DNA from: Mesorhizobium sp. LMG 17147
Lineage (GTDB): Bacteria; Pseudomonadota; Alphaproteobacteria; Rhizobiales; Rhizobiaceae
DNA: 64,000 bases
Direction of reading: 5' to 3'
NCBI RefSeq assembly: GCF_024297145.1
Contig: NZ_JANCTC010000001.1
Span: 682,001-746,000, forward strand
Shown: positions 9,393 to 18,916 of the stretch, one piece after another
How positions within the stretch are numbered: the first letter of the stretch is position 1
How the letters are laid out: each line of letters begins with the position of its first letter
The notes under the pieces: model-generated
Seen by the model: the letters and a program-made list of their open reading frames with translations, nothing else
Database searches by the model: none
Told to the model about the DNA's origin: nothing
Translations under genes and position numbers: made by a program

Positions 9393-9953
9393 TCAGTTGT
9401 CGAACGGCTCGTTTTGCCAAGTGATCGAGGCGAAATGCAGCGTTTTGCCGTCCTTCAGATTGGCCATCGATTTGGCCATGAAGTCGGTCATCACCGGCCA
9501 TTTGTAAAAAACCCGCAGCATGTTTCTCGACTCCGCCAGGCCCGGTGCGACGGTGAAGGTCTGTGTGCTCGTGCCCTTGGTCAGCACGACGTCGCCATCC
9601 TGGATCTTGAAACCGGCCAGCGCCGCATCGGCGAAGGTCGGATATTCGCGCAAGTCCACCAGCAATCCGGGACAGGTCTTGGCGACCATGATCTCCAATT
9701 TGGTGCAGATCATATCCCGCAGCTTGGTGCCGGACACATCGGCCGGTCTTAGCTGGCCGGTACGCAACTGGCGCGCGATGTCGTCTGTGGCGTTTGCCAT
9801 CACTTCCTGTGCGGCAAATGAAATGCAGCTCTCCAGTATGGCGAATACAAGAAGCGCGAAAGGAATTGCAAGCAGGGCGAATTCGATCGCCGTGCTTCCG
9901 CGGCGGTCGCCCAAAAACCGTCTTGGAGAACCTGCTCGTCCAGCCTTGCTCAT
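9393..9953 (-). CDS. TadE-like pilus assembly protein
   Basis: A 186-residue pseudopilin. The motif RRGSTAIEFALLAIPFALLV near residues 17-36 has the Glu at +5 and hydrophobic helix of TadE proteins. A soluble domain follows, with cysteines at the CTKLEIMVAKTC segment. The ATG at 9953 is chosen over a longer frame because CAGAGGAC lies directly upstream and the extra 44 residues are not pilin-like. It is cotranscribed with the TadG-like gene at 8741-9379. Role inferred from family: assembly or maturation of the Flp fibre. Confidence 0.85.
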   Translation of the reverse strand: MSKAGRAGSPRRFLGDRRGSTAIEFALLAIPFALLVFAILESCISFAAQEVMANATDDIARQLRTGQLRPADVSGTKLRDMICTKLEIMVAKTCPGLLVDLREYPTFADAALAGFKIQDGDVVLTKGTSTQTFTVAPGLAESRNMLRVFYKWPVMTDFMAKSMANLKDGKTLHFASITWQNEPFDN

Positions 9954-10104
9954 GTCCTCTGCCCGCCGATGCCGCTTCTTATCGGTCCCACCCTTAGTCG
10001 GAACCGATTGAAGTCCGGTTGGAATGACCGTTAAATTCAACGGGAAGGCCTTAACCCGGCCATAACCGAAGCACGTTCTCGCCAAAGACGGAGACGCCGG
10101 CTAG

Positions 10105-10527
10105 CTAATGCCCGGCGCTCATCTCGGCTTCAGAGGCCTTCTCGGCATCGCTCTTATACGAGCTTTCGCAATATGGCGCGCAGGACATCGTCTGCACTTC
10201 GGCGCGTCGATAGATGCGCACCGACGCCGCCGCCTGGCGCACGACGGTTATTTGCTCATCGACGATCGGGTTGCCCTCCTGATCGAGGACGACAAGATTG
10301 GTGACGCCAAATCCCTTGCCGGTCAGTACGATCGTCGATGCGTCCTGCACGGAGGCGTCGGCGATCGCCGGATTGCCGACGACAATCGTATCGGCGGCGC
10401 GCGACAATTTGATGATCTTTGCCTGGTTCATCGTCACCTCGATGCCGGCGCCGGCCTTGGCTGGAAAGGCGAAAGCCGCTGCGGCACAAAGCACGGCAAC
10501 TGGAAATGATGATCTCGGCCCGGCCAT
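10105..10527 (-). CDS. Stand-alone pilus secretin N-terminal-domain protein
   Basis: The 140-residue product has a signal peptide (cleavage near AKAGAG, residues 24-29) and one domain matching the N-terminal pilus-formation region of CpaC/RcpA secretins. The same pattern appears in CpaC in this window: NPAVADA...IYLFGKAVGETNIFVF there against NPAIADASVQDASTIVLTGK here. No secretin barrel follows. The tail contains CAPYC, a possible disulfide. It is transcribed divergently from flp. A periplasmic cofactor of the Tad secretin is likely, but its exact role is unknown to me. Confidence 0.8.
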   Translation of the reverse strand: MAGPRSSFPVAVLCAAAAFAFPAKAGAGIEVTMNQAKIIKLSRAADTIVVGNPAIADASVQDASTIVLTGKGFGVTNLVVLDQEGNPIVDEQITVVRQAAASVRIYRRAEVQTMSCAPYCESSYKSDAEKASEAEMSAGH

Positions 10528-10869
10528 TAAGGCGCCCCCTGGCAAACTGTTCAACGGAACATGAACGAGATTGGTGAACCAACCGTTAAGCGGCTGGAGT
10601 TCAGGATCAAGCCGGAACCGGCATTGGGCCTAGCCGGCACGGCTGGAACGTCTTTGCCGAATTGCGTCTTTTGCGCCTTTTGTCGGCCCGGGGTCCTAGC
10701 GGCGGGTATTTTAGTTCTGGGTTAACCACGCAATGCCATCTAAGCGGGAAAGGAATCGGTAAGCCTGTTTATTAAGCCGATTGAAACAGCTTCTCCTTAG
10801 ATTCGCAGTATCCGATCAGCCACAAGAGAAGTTGACGGAAGTGCTGTAACAATTGGAGTAGGAGCTCAA
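10528..10869. promoter_or_regulatory. Divergent promoter region between the secretin N-domain gene and flp
   Basis: A 342-bp non-coding stretch separating divergent pilus genes. It includes two GANTC methylation sites (10753-10757, 10800-10804), a GTTAACC half-site about 150 bp before flp, and a TTAA-N7-GAAA sequence that is a partial CtrA match. The flp ribosome-binding site (AGGAG, 6 nt before ATG) is strong, as expected for an abundant pilin. No definite -35/-10 pair could be assigned by eye. Confidence 0.5.
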
Positions 10870-11040
10870 ATGTCTAACCTCATCGCACGTTTTGTGAAGG
10901 ACGAATCCGGCGCGACCGCTATCGAATACGGTCTGATCGCCGCTCTCATCGCGCTCGCCATCATGGTCGGCGCCACCTCGCTCGGCACCGCGCTGAACGC
11001 CAAGTTCGACAAGATTGCCACCAAGGTCAACGCTTCGTAA
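10870..11040 (+). CDS. flp: Flp type IVb major pilin
   Basis: The 56-residue prepilin is the fibre subunit of the Tad/Flp pilus. It has a short basic leader ending in Gly14, followed by ATAIEYGLIAALIALAI, which contains the invariant Glu (+5) and Tyr of Flp pilins. Cleavage by the CpaA peptidase is therefore expected between Gly14 and Ala15. A strong ribosome-binding site precedes it and a 13-bp-stem terminator begins 23 bp after its stop, so it makes an abundant short transcript separate from cpaA. It is the only pilin gene in this locus. Confidence 0.97.
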   Translation: MSNLIARFVKDESGATAIEYGLIAALIALAIMVGATSLGTALNAKFDKIATKVNAS

Positions 11041-11063
11041 GCAACAACATTCCGTTGCTTCCC

Positions 11064-11095
11064 AATAAGGGCCGCCGCACTGGCGGCCCTTATTT
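11064..11095 (+). terminator. Terminator of the flp transcript
   Basis: A perfect 13-bp stem (AATAAGGGCCGCC / GGCGGCCCTTATT) with a 5-nt loop ends in TTT. It lies between flp and cpaA. Partial read-through would give high pilin and low assembly-protein expression. Confidence 0.9.
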
Positions 11096-11192
11096 AGTCC
11101 TACGCATGATTTTGAACTTTAGACCTCATCAATCGTTAATCGAACATACCTAGGCTGGGACCGGGTACAGTTTGACCACAGGCGCCACGCCC

Positions 11193-11711
11193 ATGCTTGA
11201 AGCCGTGATCTTCGTCGTCTTTCCATTCTGCATGCTTTTTGCCGCGATCTCCGACATGCTGTCGATGACGATCGCCAATCGCGTGCCTGTGCTGCTCGTC
11301 GTTGTCTTTGCCTTGGTTGCGCCCTTGACCGGCATGGACTGGGCCACTTATGGCGGGCACTTCGCCGCCGGCGGCCTGGTTCTTGTAGTGACATTCGGCC
11401 TGTTCGCGCTTGGCGGCATGGGCGGCGGCGACGCCAAGCTCCTGGCCGCCACTGCCGTATGGATGGGACTGAACATCCATCTCGTCGAGTATCTCGTCAC
11501 CTCGACATTCATCGGCGGTCTGCTGACCCTTGCCATCATCGCCTATCGAAAATCGTTGCTTGCCGCCGTCACAAGCCACAATCGGTTCCTGCGCCATTTC
11601 GCCGATGAGGCGACCGGCGTTCCGTACGGCATTGCGCTTGGCATTGGCGGTCTGCTCACCTATTCCGACTCACCGTTGATGGCCTGGGCGCTTACCAGGC
11701 TGGCGGGCTGA
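11193..11711 (+). CDS. cpaA: Prepilin peptidase CpaA/TadV
   Basis: Inner-membrane aspartyl protease that removes the leader of Flp pilin and the TadE-like pseudopilins. The 172-residue protein has about five hydrophobic segments. The two catalytic aspartates are in SDMLSMTIANR (about residue 21) and GGGDAKLLAA (about residue 89). No separate N-methylase domain is seen, as normal for the short CpaA type. The ATG at 11193 is preferred; an in-frame TTG at 11172 would add seven residues. Neither has a strong ribosome-binding site, consistent with a low-level enzyme. Confidence 0.93.
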   Translation: MLEAVIFVVFPFCMLFAAISDMLSMTIANRVPVLLVVVFALVAPLTGMDWATYGGHFAAGGLVLVVTFGLFALGGMGGGDAKLLAATAVWMGLNIHLVEYLVTSTFIGGLLTLAIIAYRKSLLAAVTSHNRFLRHFADEATGVPYGIALGIGGLLTYSDSPLMAWALTRLAG

Positions 11712-11826
11712 ATGTCGCTTTACGCCATTGGCGCCGAGCAGGCGAATTGGCCACGTTTTCCTTCGGCCCAGAGTTGTCGCTCTAATTTATGTAAACCTTA
11801 AATTAATCACGATCGTAAGTATAACA

Positions 11827-11841
11827 TTAACCTTGTTTTGA
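11827..11841 (+). promoter_or_regulatory. CtrA-like site upstream of cpaB
   Basis: TTAA-N7-TTGA, 59 bp before the cpaB start, matches the CtrA consensus TTAA-N7-TTAA at 7 of 8 bases. An AT-rich TAAA-N7-TTAA lies about 30 bp further upstream. In Caulobacter, pilus genes are under CtrA control, so a role is plausible but not shown. Confidence 0.35.
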
Positions 11842-11899
11842 CGATTGCCGCTGCAAAGTCCGGCTTGGCTAGTGGTTTGCCAAGGCGAGGTTCGGACAG

Positions 11900-12715
11900 A
11901 TGCCAGCATCCCGATTAATTATTCTAGGCGTGGCGATAGCCGCGGCCGGCGGTGCAGGCTATGTCGCGAAGAACATGGTTGTGGCTCCGCCGCCTCCGGT
12001 TGTCGATTCCGGTCCTCAGGCGCCGGCGATCGCGCTGCAGGATGTGCTTGTTCTTTCCGGCGACGTTCCGATGGGCAGTCCGCTTGAAAACAACATTTCC
12101 TGGGAGTCATGGCCGTCCGCCGGCATCAACGCAAATTTCATCACCCGCGCTGCCGAGCCTGAAGCGCTGGACAAGCTGAAGGGCGCCGTCGCCCGCGTGG
12201 CGCTCTATGCCGGCGAGCCGCTGCGCCGCTCGAAGCTGATCGGTGAAGGGCAAAGCTTCATGTCGTCGATCCTGCCCTCCGGCATGCGGGCTGTCGCCAC
12301 AAGCATTTCGGCCGACACCTCGGCCGGTGGCTTCATTCTTCCGAACGATTTCGTCGACGTCATCATGACCCGCAGAACCGATGCCGCCAATGGCGGTGGT
12401 CCGGGCTTCACGACCGAAACTATCCTCAAGAACATTCGTGTCCTGGCGATCGACCAGACCATTCAGGAGGATGAGGAAGGCAAGAAGACCAGAGTCGGCC
12501 AGACCGCCACCCTGGAGCTGACGCCGCAGCAGTCCGAGATCATCACCGTCGCACAGCAGATGGCGGATCGCCTGACACTGGCGCTGCGCTCGATCAAGGA
12601 CAGCCAGGACAAGAATGTGGGCGAGGCCGACTACCTGGTTTCCGGCAATGGTCGGCGCGGCACCGTGCGGTTGATCAAGTCGGGCGAAGTTTCCGAGGTG
12701 GGGGCAAGGAAATGA
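11900..12715 (+). CDS. cpaB: Flp pilus assembly protein CpaB/RcpC
   Basis: A 271-residue protein with an N-terminal membrane anchor or signal (residues 5-25) and a SAF domain (about 45-110, including VALYAGEPLRRSKL) followed by the RcpC/CpaB domain. It is periplasmic and thought to act with the CpaC secretin and peptidoglycan during pilus export. It heads the plus-strand assembly operon. Its stop overlaps the cpaC start in an ATGA arrangement, indicating translational coupling. Confidence 0.95.
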   Translation: MPASRLIILGVAIAAAGGAGYVAKNMVVAPPPPVVDSGPQAPAIALQDVLVLSGDVPMGSPLENNISWESWPSAGINANFITRAAEPEALDKLKGAVARVALYAGEPLRRSKLIGEGQSFMSSILPSGMRAVATSISADTSAGGFILPNDFVDVIMTRRTDAANGGGPGFTTETILKNIRVLAIDQTIQEDEEGKKTRVGQTATLELTPQQSEIITVAQQMADRLTLALRSIKDSQDKNVGEADYLVSGNGRRGTVRLIKSGEVSEVGARK

Positions 12716-14241
12716 GGCTAAAAACCAAACTGCCGCTCACCCTGGCTGTGGCGATCGGCCTGTTTCTCCTTGGAACGAATGCATATGGCATCCTCGATGC
12801 CAGTGCGGCGGGCAATGCCAGGGTCACGGCTTCGACCGCCACCCAGCGGGTCAAACTCGGACTCAATAAATCGGTGGTCATCGACCTGCCGAGCGATGCC
12901 TATGATATTCTCGTCGCCAACCCCGCTGTAGCCGACGCAGTGACCCGCACCGCCCGCCGCATCTATCTGTTCGGAAAGGCGGTCGGCGAGACCAACATCT
13001 TCGTGTTTGGCCCGAATGGCGAGCAGATCGTCAGCCTTGACCTGGCGGTCGAACGCGATGTTGCCGGGCTGGAGGATTATATCAAGCGCTTCATCCCGTC
13101 ATCGACCGTTAAAGTCGAACTCCTGAACGATAATGTCGTTCTGACCGGAACCGTGGACACTCCTCTGGACGCCAAGCGCGCGGCTGATCTGGCAAACATC
13201 TTCGTGTCCGGCGGCGAGGCGACCACGGGTCAATATTCGCAGACCGCTGCCGGCGGTTCGGCCGAAGCCGGCGTCGCCATCGACAACCCGGATGCCGAGC
13301 GCCGCGTCAGCCAGATCATCAACCTGCTGCAGATTATCGGCGACGACCAGGTGACGCTGAAGGTGACGGTTGCCGAGGTCAGCCGCACGGTGATGAAGCA
13401 GCTCGGCGTCAACATGGTCGGCAACGGCAGCAGCAACGGCATCAGTTGGAGCGCTCTCACCACGCCCGCATACGGATTGGGAAAGCCACTGTCGCAATAT
13501 TCGGGGGCGGCGATCGGCAGCTCAACTCTTCAAGCGTACATAAACGCCATGGAGCAAAGCGGTGTCATGAAGACGCTGGCCGAGCCGACTCTCACCGCCG
13601 TTTCCGGCGAGAAGGCGACCTTCAAGGTCGGCGGCGAATTCAATATCATCACCGGCCGAACAAGCAACGTTTCAAACGACAATCAAACTGGCCAGATTAC
13701 CTACGAGCACGAACGCCTTGAATATGGAATTGGGCTCGAATTCCAGCCGGTCGTGCTCTCGGCGGGCCGCATTAGCCTGAAAGTGAGGACGTCGGTTTCG
13801 GAACCTACGACCGAAGGCGCCGCAGTCCTGGAAGGAGCCGGCGACTTACCCGGCACCACTTTGCTGTCGATCCGCAAACGCCTGGCCGACACCACGGTGG
13901 AATTGCCCTCCGGCGGTTCCATGATGATCGCGGGCCTTGTCCGCGACGACATCAGGCAGGCGGTTGCCGGGCTGCCCGGCCTGACCAAAATACCGGTGCT
14001 AGGCACGCTGTTCCGCAGCAGGGATTTCGTCCGCAACGAGACCGAACTCGTCATCATCATCACGCCCTATCTGGTGAAGCCGGTGGCGCGCAACGATCTT
14101 GCCAAGCCGGATGACAATTTCAACGCAGCCAGCGATGGCGCCGGCATGTTCCTTGGCCGCGTCAACCGCGTCTACGGCACCATGCAGACCGACAAGCCCA
14201 ACGGCCGCTATCACGGCGTTGTCGGCTTTATCTACAAGTAA
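12712..14241 (+). CDS. cpaC: Pilus secretin CpaC/RcpA
   Basis: Outer-membrane secretin channel for the Flp pilus. The 509-residue protein has a signal peptide (residues 1-30), the N-terminal pilus-formation domain (about 40-115), a BON-like or N1 region (VELLNDNVVLTGTV, near 135-150) and the C-terminal secretin barrel containing the conserved VPVLG-type segment TKIPVLGTLFRSRDF and ELVIIITPYLV. The start overlaps cpaB by 4 bp. cpaD follows after 14 bp. Confidence 0.96.
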   Translation: MRLKTKLPLTLAVAIGLFLLGTNAYGILDASAAGNARVTASTATQRVKLGLNKSVVIDLPSDAYDILVANPAVADAVTRTARRIYLFGKAVGETNIFVFGPNGEQIVSLDLAVERDVAGLEDYIKRFIPSSTVKVELLNDNVVLTGTVDTPLDAKRAADLANIFVSGGEATTGQYSQTAAGGSAEAGVAIDNPDAERRVSQIINLLQIIGDDQVTLKVTVAEVSRTVMKQLGVNMVGNGSSNGISWSALTTPAYGLGKPLSQYSGAAIGSSTLQAYINAMEQSGVMKTLAEPTLTAVSGEKATFKVGGEFNIITGRTSNVSNDNQTGQITYEHERLEYGIGLEFQPVVLSAGRISLKVRTSVSEPTTEGAAVLEGAGDLPGTTLLSIRKRLADTTVELPSGGSMMIAGLVRDDIRQAVAGLPGLTKIPVLGTLFRSRDFVRNETELVIIITPYLVKPVARNDLAKPDDNFNAASDGAGMFLGRVNRVYGTMQTDKPNGRYHGVVGFIYK

Positions 14242-14255
14242 GCGGGGAAGTCGAC

Positions 14256-14990
14256 ATGTCTCAGGCAGTATTGAAGGCAAGGGCGGTCACCGCGATACAG
14301 TCCGTTCATTCGCGGATCTGGCGGCCGGCCGTTCCGATCATAGCGATCGCGATGGTGGCATCACTGGCCGGCTGCGCCAATCGCGACAGCGTCACGGTCG
14401 GTGCCATACCGGACGACTATCGCACCACCCATCCTATCGTCATCGCCGAGAAGGTCCAGAAGATCGACCTTCCGGTCGGCGCCGGCGACCGTGGCATGAC
14501 CAGATCCCAGCGTGACACGCTCCTGGGCTTTCTCAACGGATACGACAGGAGCGCGGCTCCGGTGCTGACGATCGAGATTCCGAGCGGGTCAGCTAACGAA
14601 ATCGCAGCGGCCGCGGCCGGCCGCGATTTCGCCAGGTTAGCCATAGCCAGCGGCATCAGCCGGAAGCGGATCGCCATGCGGTCCTATCAGTCTGTTTCAG
14701 CCGAAGCGTCCGCACCGGTCCGCGTTGCCTACGTCTCGGTGAAGGCTCAGACGGATAAATGCGGGCGCTGGCCCGAAGACCTGCTGCAGACTTCGGAAAA
14801 CAAGCACTATGCCGATTTCGGCTGTTCGTATCAGAACAACCTGGCTGCCCAGATGGCCAATCCGTCCGATCTGATCGGGCCGCGCAAACCGTCGCCGATC
14901 GACGCGGAAAATCGCGGCGCGGTGATCGACGTCTATCGTGACAGGGGTATTTCGGACGAATTCCTCGGCAATTCGGAAGTCGATTATTAA
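14256..14990 (+). CDS. cpaD: Pilus assembly lipoprotein CpaD
   Basis: A 244-residue lipoprotein: a basic N-terminus and hydrophobic stretch end in the lipobox SLAGC (Cys at about residue 41). The body matches CpaD pilus biogenesis proteins (TVGAIPDDYRTTHPIVI near the mature N-terminus, conserved Cys pairs in DKCGRWPEDL and DFGCSYQNN). It is probably the pilotin-like partner that stabilises the CpaC secretin at the outer membrane. It lies between cpaC and cpaE in the same operon. The signal peptide has a long n-region, so a later start is conceivable. Confidence 0.93.
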   Translation: MSQAVLKARAVTAIQSVHSRIWRPAVPIIAIAMVASLAGCANRDSVTVGAIPDDYRTTHPIVIAEKVQKIDLPVGAGDRGMTRSQRDTLLGFLNGYDRSAAPVLTIEIPSGSANEIAAAAAGRDFARLAIASGISRKRIAMRSYQSVSAEASAPVRVAYVSVKAQTDKCGRWPEDLLQTSENKHYADFGCSYQNNLAAQMANPSDLIGPRKPSPIDAENRGAVIDVYRDRGISDEFLGNSEVDY

Positions 14991-15039
14991 CGAGTGTCGA
15001 GGCTCAACAAACTCTAAGCCGCGCAAGTCACGGAAAGTG

Positions 15040-16329
15040 ATGACAATGAGCAATCTTGCCTATGACACAGAGGTACCGGGCGGCGAAACCTCGGAGCAGG
15101 ATATTGCCGCGATGCAGGCGTTGCGGCCGATCCCGCGCATTTCGATCCAGGCATTTTGCGAGACCGAAGGCGTAGCCAATCCGGTCGAGCGCGCCGGCGA
15201 GGATCGCCGCATGGCCAAGGCTCATCTGAAGGTGCATATGGGGGGCATCCCCACCGCTATCGAATTCTATCAGTCGGCGCCGACACCGAACCTGATCCTG
15301 CTTGAATCCCGCAGCGAGCCGAAGCTGTTGCTGGAACAACTCGCCCAGCTCTCCGAGCATTGTGACCCGACCTCCAAGGTGGTGGTTGTCGGCCACTACA
15401 ACGATGTCGGCCTGTATCGCGAACTCATTCGTTCGGGCATCTCCGAATATGTCATCGCGCCCGTATCGATGGCCGACATCGTCAGCGTGGTGTCTTCGAT
15501 CTTCGTTGATCCGGAAGCTGAGCCGATCGGCCGCTCGATTGCGTTCATCGGCGCCAAGGGCGGCGTCGGCTCCTCGACCATAGCCCATAATGTGGCCTGG
15601 GCCATGTCGTCCCTTTTCAAATCCGAAGTGGTTGTCGCCGATCTCGACCTCGCCTTCGGAACGGCCAATATCAACTTCGACCAAGACCCGGCCCAAGGCA
15701 TTGCCGAGGCGGTCTTCTCGCCGGAACGCGTCGACGAGGTCTATCTCGACCGACTGCTCGCCCAATGCGCCGAGCACCTGTCGCTGCTTGCGGCCCCTTC
15801 GACCCTGGAGCGGGTCTATGATTTCGATCCCGACGCTTTCACCCAGCTTATCGACATAGCCCAGCGTAGCGCGCCGCTCCTCGTGCTCGATGTTCCCCAC
15901 TTGTGGGCCGGCTGGACCAAGAACACGCTGGTCAAGGCCGATGAGATCGTCATCACGGCGACGCCCGAACTGGCCAATCTGCGCAACACGAAGAACCTGG
16001 TCGACATGCTGAAGCGGCTTCGTCCGAACGATCCTGCGCCAAAGCTTGTGATCAACCAGGCCGGTGTGCCGAAACGTCCCGAGATTACGCCGTCCGACTT
16101 CTCCGAATCCCTCGGCCTTTCGCCGATGTCGGTCATCCCCTTCGAGCCGCTTTTGTTCGGAAATGCTGCCAATAACGGACGTATGCTCGGTGAAATGGAT
16201 GCCAAGAGTCCGGTCGTCGCCACGATCAACGAGATCGCCCATGTGCTGACAGGGCGCAGCGAAATCAAGGTGAAGAAAAAGGCTGGCCTCGGCAACCTGA
16301 TAGGCAAGCTTTCGCGCAACAAGAAGTGA
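15040..16329 (+). CDS. cpaE: Pilus assembly ATPase CpaE/TadZ
   Basis: A 429-residue ParA/MinD-superfamily protein that places the Tad apparatus at the pole. A response-receiver-like N-terminal domain (about 55-160) precedes the ATPase domain, which has a deviant Walker A (GAKGGVGSST, about residues 171-180). The start was put at the first of two ATGs (15040 and 15046) because GGAAAG lies just upstream. A longer frame from 14938 overlaps cpaD and is rejected. cpaF follows after 29 bp. Confidence 0.94.
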   Translation: MTMSNLAYDTEVPGGETSEQDIAAMQALRPIPRISIQAFCETEGVANPVERAGEDRRMAKAHLKVHMGGIPTAIEFYQSAPTPNLILLESRSEPKLLLEQLAQLSEHCDPTSKVVVVGHYNDVGLYRELIRSGISEYVIAPVSMADIVSVVSSIFVDPEAEPIGRSIAFIGAKGGVGSSTIAHNVAWAMSSLFKSEVVVADLDLAFGTANINFDQDPAQGIAEAVFSPERVDEVYLDRLLAQCAEHLSLLAAPSTLERVYDFDPDAFTQLIDIAQRSAPLLVLDVPHLWAGWTKNTLVKADEIVITATPELANLRNTKNLVDMLKRLRPNDPAPKLVINQAGVPKRPEITPSDFSESLGLSPMSVIPFEPLLFGNAANNGRMLGEMDAKSPVVATINEIAHVLTGRSEIKVKKKAGLGNLIGKLSRNKK

Positions 16330-16358
16330 TGCCTCAGCGGTGGAATTGGTAAGCGATC

Positions 16359-17864
16359 ATGTTTGGTAAAAGAGGCAGCGACGACGGCAACCGGACCATC
16401 CCGGAATTCCGTCAGCCCGCACCCGCAGCTGCTGCGCCGGCTGCCGCGAACCCTATGGAAGCGGCTATAGCTGCCAGACCCGCGACGCTGCCGCCATCCG
16501 GCGCGCCTGCTGCGCCGGTTCGCCGTGCAGTCGAGCCACCGCCATTGGCGCCGGAGCCGAAAACTATCCAGCGCCAAAAGAGCGAAACCTACTACGACAC
16601 CAAAAGCCAGGTCTTCGCCGCACTGATCGACACGATCGACCTGTCGCAGCTGGCCAAGCTCGATCCCGAAAGTGCGCGCGAGGAAATCCGCGACATCGTC
16701 AACGACATCATCGCGATCAAGAATTTCGCGATGTCCATCGCCGAGCAGGAAGAGCTTCTCGAGGACATCTGCAACGACGTTTTGGGCTACGGGCCGCTGG
16801 AGCCACTGCTTGCGCGCGACGATATTGCCGACATCATGGTCAATGGCTCCAAGAACGTTTACATCGAAGTCAACGGCAAGGTCGAGCAGACCGGCATTCG
16901 GTTCCGCGACAACCAGCAGCTCCTCAACATCTGCCAGCGTATCGTCAGCCAGGTCGGCCGCCGCGTCGATGAATCAAGCCCGATCTGCGATGCCCGTCTT
17001 CCAGATGGCTCTCGTGTCAACGTCATCGCACCGCCCCTGGCTATTGACGGCACCGCACTTACCATCCGCAAGTTCAAGAAGGACAAGCTGACGCTCGACC
17101 AGTTGGTCAAGTTCGGCTCGATTTCGCCGCAAGGGGCCGAGATTCTCAAGATCATCGGCCGTGTCCGTTGCAACATCGTCATCTCGGGCGGTACCGGCTC
17201 GGGCAAGACGACGCTGCTCAATTGCCTGACCAACTATATCGACCGGGAGGAACGCGTCATCACCTGCGAAGACTCGGCTGAGCTGCAATTGCAGCAGCCG
17301 CATGTGGTGCGTCTCGAAACCCGCCCGCCCAACCTCGAAGGCGAGGGCGAAGTGACCATGCGCGACCTGGTCAAGAACTGTCTGCGCATGCGGCCCGAAC
17401 GCATTATCGTCGGCGAAGTGCGCGGACCCGAAGTGTTCGACCTGCTGCAGGCGATGAACACTGGCCATGACGGCTCGATGGGAACGATCCACTCGAACAG
17501 CCCGCGCGAATGCCTCAACCGTATAGAGTCGATGATCGCCATGGGCGGCTACACGCTGCCGCAAAAAACCGTGCGCGAAATCATCGTCGGCTCCGTCGAC
17601 GTGATCATACAGGCTGCACGCCTGCGCGACGGATCGCGGCGCATCACCCACATCACCGAGGTGATCGGCATGGAGGGCGACGTCATCATCACCCAGGACA
17701 TCGTTCTCTATAACATCAAGGGCGAGGACGCGAACGGCAGGTTGCTGGGCGAGCACGTGTCGACTGGCATCGGCCGTCCGCATTTCTGGGAGCGTGCCCG
17801 CTATTACGGCGAGGAGCAGCGCCTCGCCGTTGCGCTCGAGGCAATGGAGAAGCGCGCTGACTGA
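16359..17864 (+). CDS. cpaF: Pilus assembly/retraction ATPase CpaF/TadA
   Basis: Hexameric secretion ATPase powering pilus assembly. The 501-residue protein has a Pro/Ala-rich N-terminus (20-70), an N-terminal domain, and the core with Walker [10 protein letters not shown] near residues 278-286, the Asp and His boxes, and Walker [13 protein letters not shown]. The motif [12 protein letters not shown] is typical of the TadA group. Downstream tadB and tadC encode its membrane platform. Confidence 0.97.
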   Translation: MFGKRGSDDGNRTIPEFRQPAPAAAAPAAANPMEAAIAARPATLPPSGAPAAPVRRAVEPPPLAPEPKTIQRQKSETYYDTKSQVFAALIDTIDLSQLAKLDPESAREEIRDIVNDIIAIKNFAMSIAEQEELLEDICNDVLGYGPLEPLLARDDIADIMVNGSKNVYIEVNGKVEQTGIRFRDNQQLLNICQRIVSQVGRRVDESSPICDARLPDGSRVNVIAPPLAIDGTALTIRKFKKDKLTLDQLVKFGSISPQGAEILKIIGRVRCNIVISGGTGSGKTTLLNCLTNYIDREERVITCEDSAELQLQQPHVVRLETRPPNLEGEGEVTMRDLVKNCLRMRPERIIVGEVRGPEVFDLLQAMNTGHDGSMGTIHSNSPRECLNRIESMIAMGGYTLPQKTVREIIVGSVDVIIQAARLRDGSRRITHITEVIGMEGDVIITQDIVLYNIKGEDANGRLLGEHVSTGIGRPHFWERARYYGEEQRLAVALEAMEKRAD

Positions 17865-17893
17865 TCCGTCCGGAAACGTGGGGGCCAGGATCG

Positions 17894-18907
17894 ATGTTCG
17901 GAATTGACGGCACCGTATTGGCATTCGTCGTGCTCGCCGGCTTCAGCGCCGGCGCTGTGGCCTATGCTTTCCTGTTCAACCGGATCAGCACCGAGAAGCA
18001 GGTCGGTAAGCGGCTTGAATCGATCAAGACCGCCGAGACGGATCGTTCCGTCGTCAAGGCTTCGCGCGATCGCGTCGCGGAAGCGGCCAAGCGTCGCAAG
18101 TCCGTCCAGGATTCGCTGAAGGATCTCGATCAAAAGCAAAAGTCCAATCAGAGCCTGGTCAAAAAACCACCGCTGAAGATCCAAATCCGTCAGGCCGGCA
18201 TGAAGATCTCGCTCGAGCGCTTTTATGTCTACTCGGCGGTCTGCGGCGTCGTCTTGACGGCTCTTATATATTTCATCGGCGCACCGCTGCTGGTCTTGCC
18301 GGCTGCGCTGCTGGTCGGCGTCTTGGGTCTGCCACGCTGGTTCGTCTCGTTTCGCCGCGGGCGCCGCGTCAAGGCGTTCCTCAACGAATTTCCGAACGCG
18401 CTCGATATCATTGTGCGTGCGGTAAAATCCGGCCTGCCGCTGAACGATGCCGTGCGCCTGATCGCCAACGAATCCCCCGAGCCGGTCAAGACCGAGTTCC
18501 GCCGCATCGTCGATTCGCAGCAAATGGGTTTGTCGATCCCCGACGCGGCCATGCGCATGCCAGAAACGATGCCGTGCACCGAGGCGAGCTTCTTCGGCAT
18601 CGTCATCCAGATCCAGTCTCAGGCCGGCGGCAATCTTTCGGAAGCGCTGGGCAATCTTTCGCGCGTGCTTCGCGATCGCAAGAAAATGAAAGCCAAGGTC
18701 CAGGCGTTGTCCATGGAAGCCAAGGCATCCGCCGTGATCATCGGCGCGTTGCCTTTCGTCGTCGCCTGTCTCGTCTATTTGACGAGCCCGAACTACATCA
18801 TGCCCCTATTCACCACCAGCACCGGCAATCTGATCCTCGGTTGTTCCGGCGTGTGGATGTCGATAGGCGTCCTGGTAATGCGCAAGATGATGAATTTCGA
18901 AGTCTAG
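17894..18907 (+). CDS. tadB: Inner-membrane platform protein TadB
   Basis: A 337-residue type II secretion F-domain protein. It has an N-terminal membrane segment (8-28), a cytoplasmic linker rich in Lys/Arg, a membrane pair around 115-150, the conserved GLPLNDAVRLIA and SQAGGNLSEALGNLS motifs of the F domain, and two C-terminal helices. With TadC it forms the platform that CpaF drives. It starts 29 bp after cpaF and is followed by tadC after 9 bp. Confidence 0.95.
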   Translation: MFGIDGTVLAFVVLAGFSAGAVAYAFLFNRISTEKQVGKRLESIKTAETDRSVVKASRDRVAEAAKRRKSVQDSLKDLDQKQKSNQSLVKKPPLKIQIRQAGMKISLERFYVYSAVCGVVLTALIYFIGAPLLVLPAALLVGVLGLPRWFVSFRRGRRVKAFLNEFPNALDIIVRAVKSGLPLNDAVRLIANESPEPVKTEFRRIVDSQQMGLSIPDAAMRMPETMPCTEASFFGIVIQIQSQAGGNLSEALGNLSRVLRDRKKMKAKVQALSMEAKASAVIIGALPFVVACLVYLTSPNYIMPLFTTSTGNLILGCSGVWMSIGVLVMRKMMNFEV

Positions 18908-18916
18908 GACTCGCGT

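Noticed and set aside
15028..16242. A 404-codon minus-strand frame opposite cpaE
   Set aside because: Antisense shadow of a conserved ATPase gene, no family resemblance.
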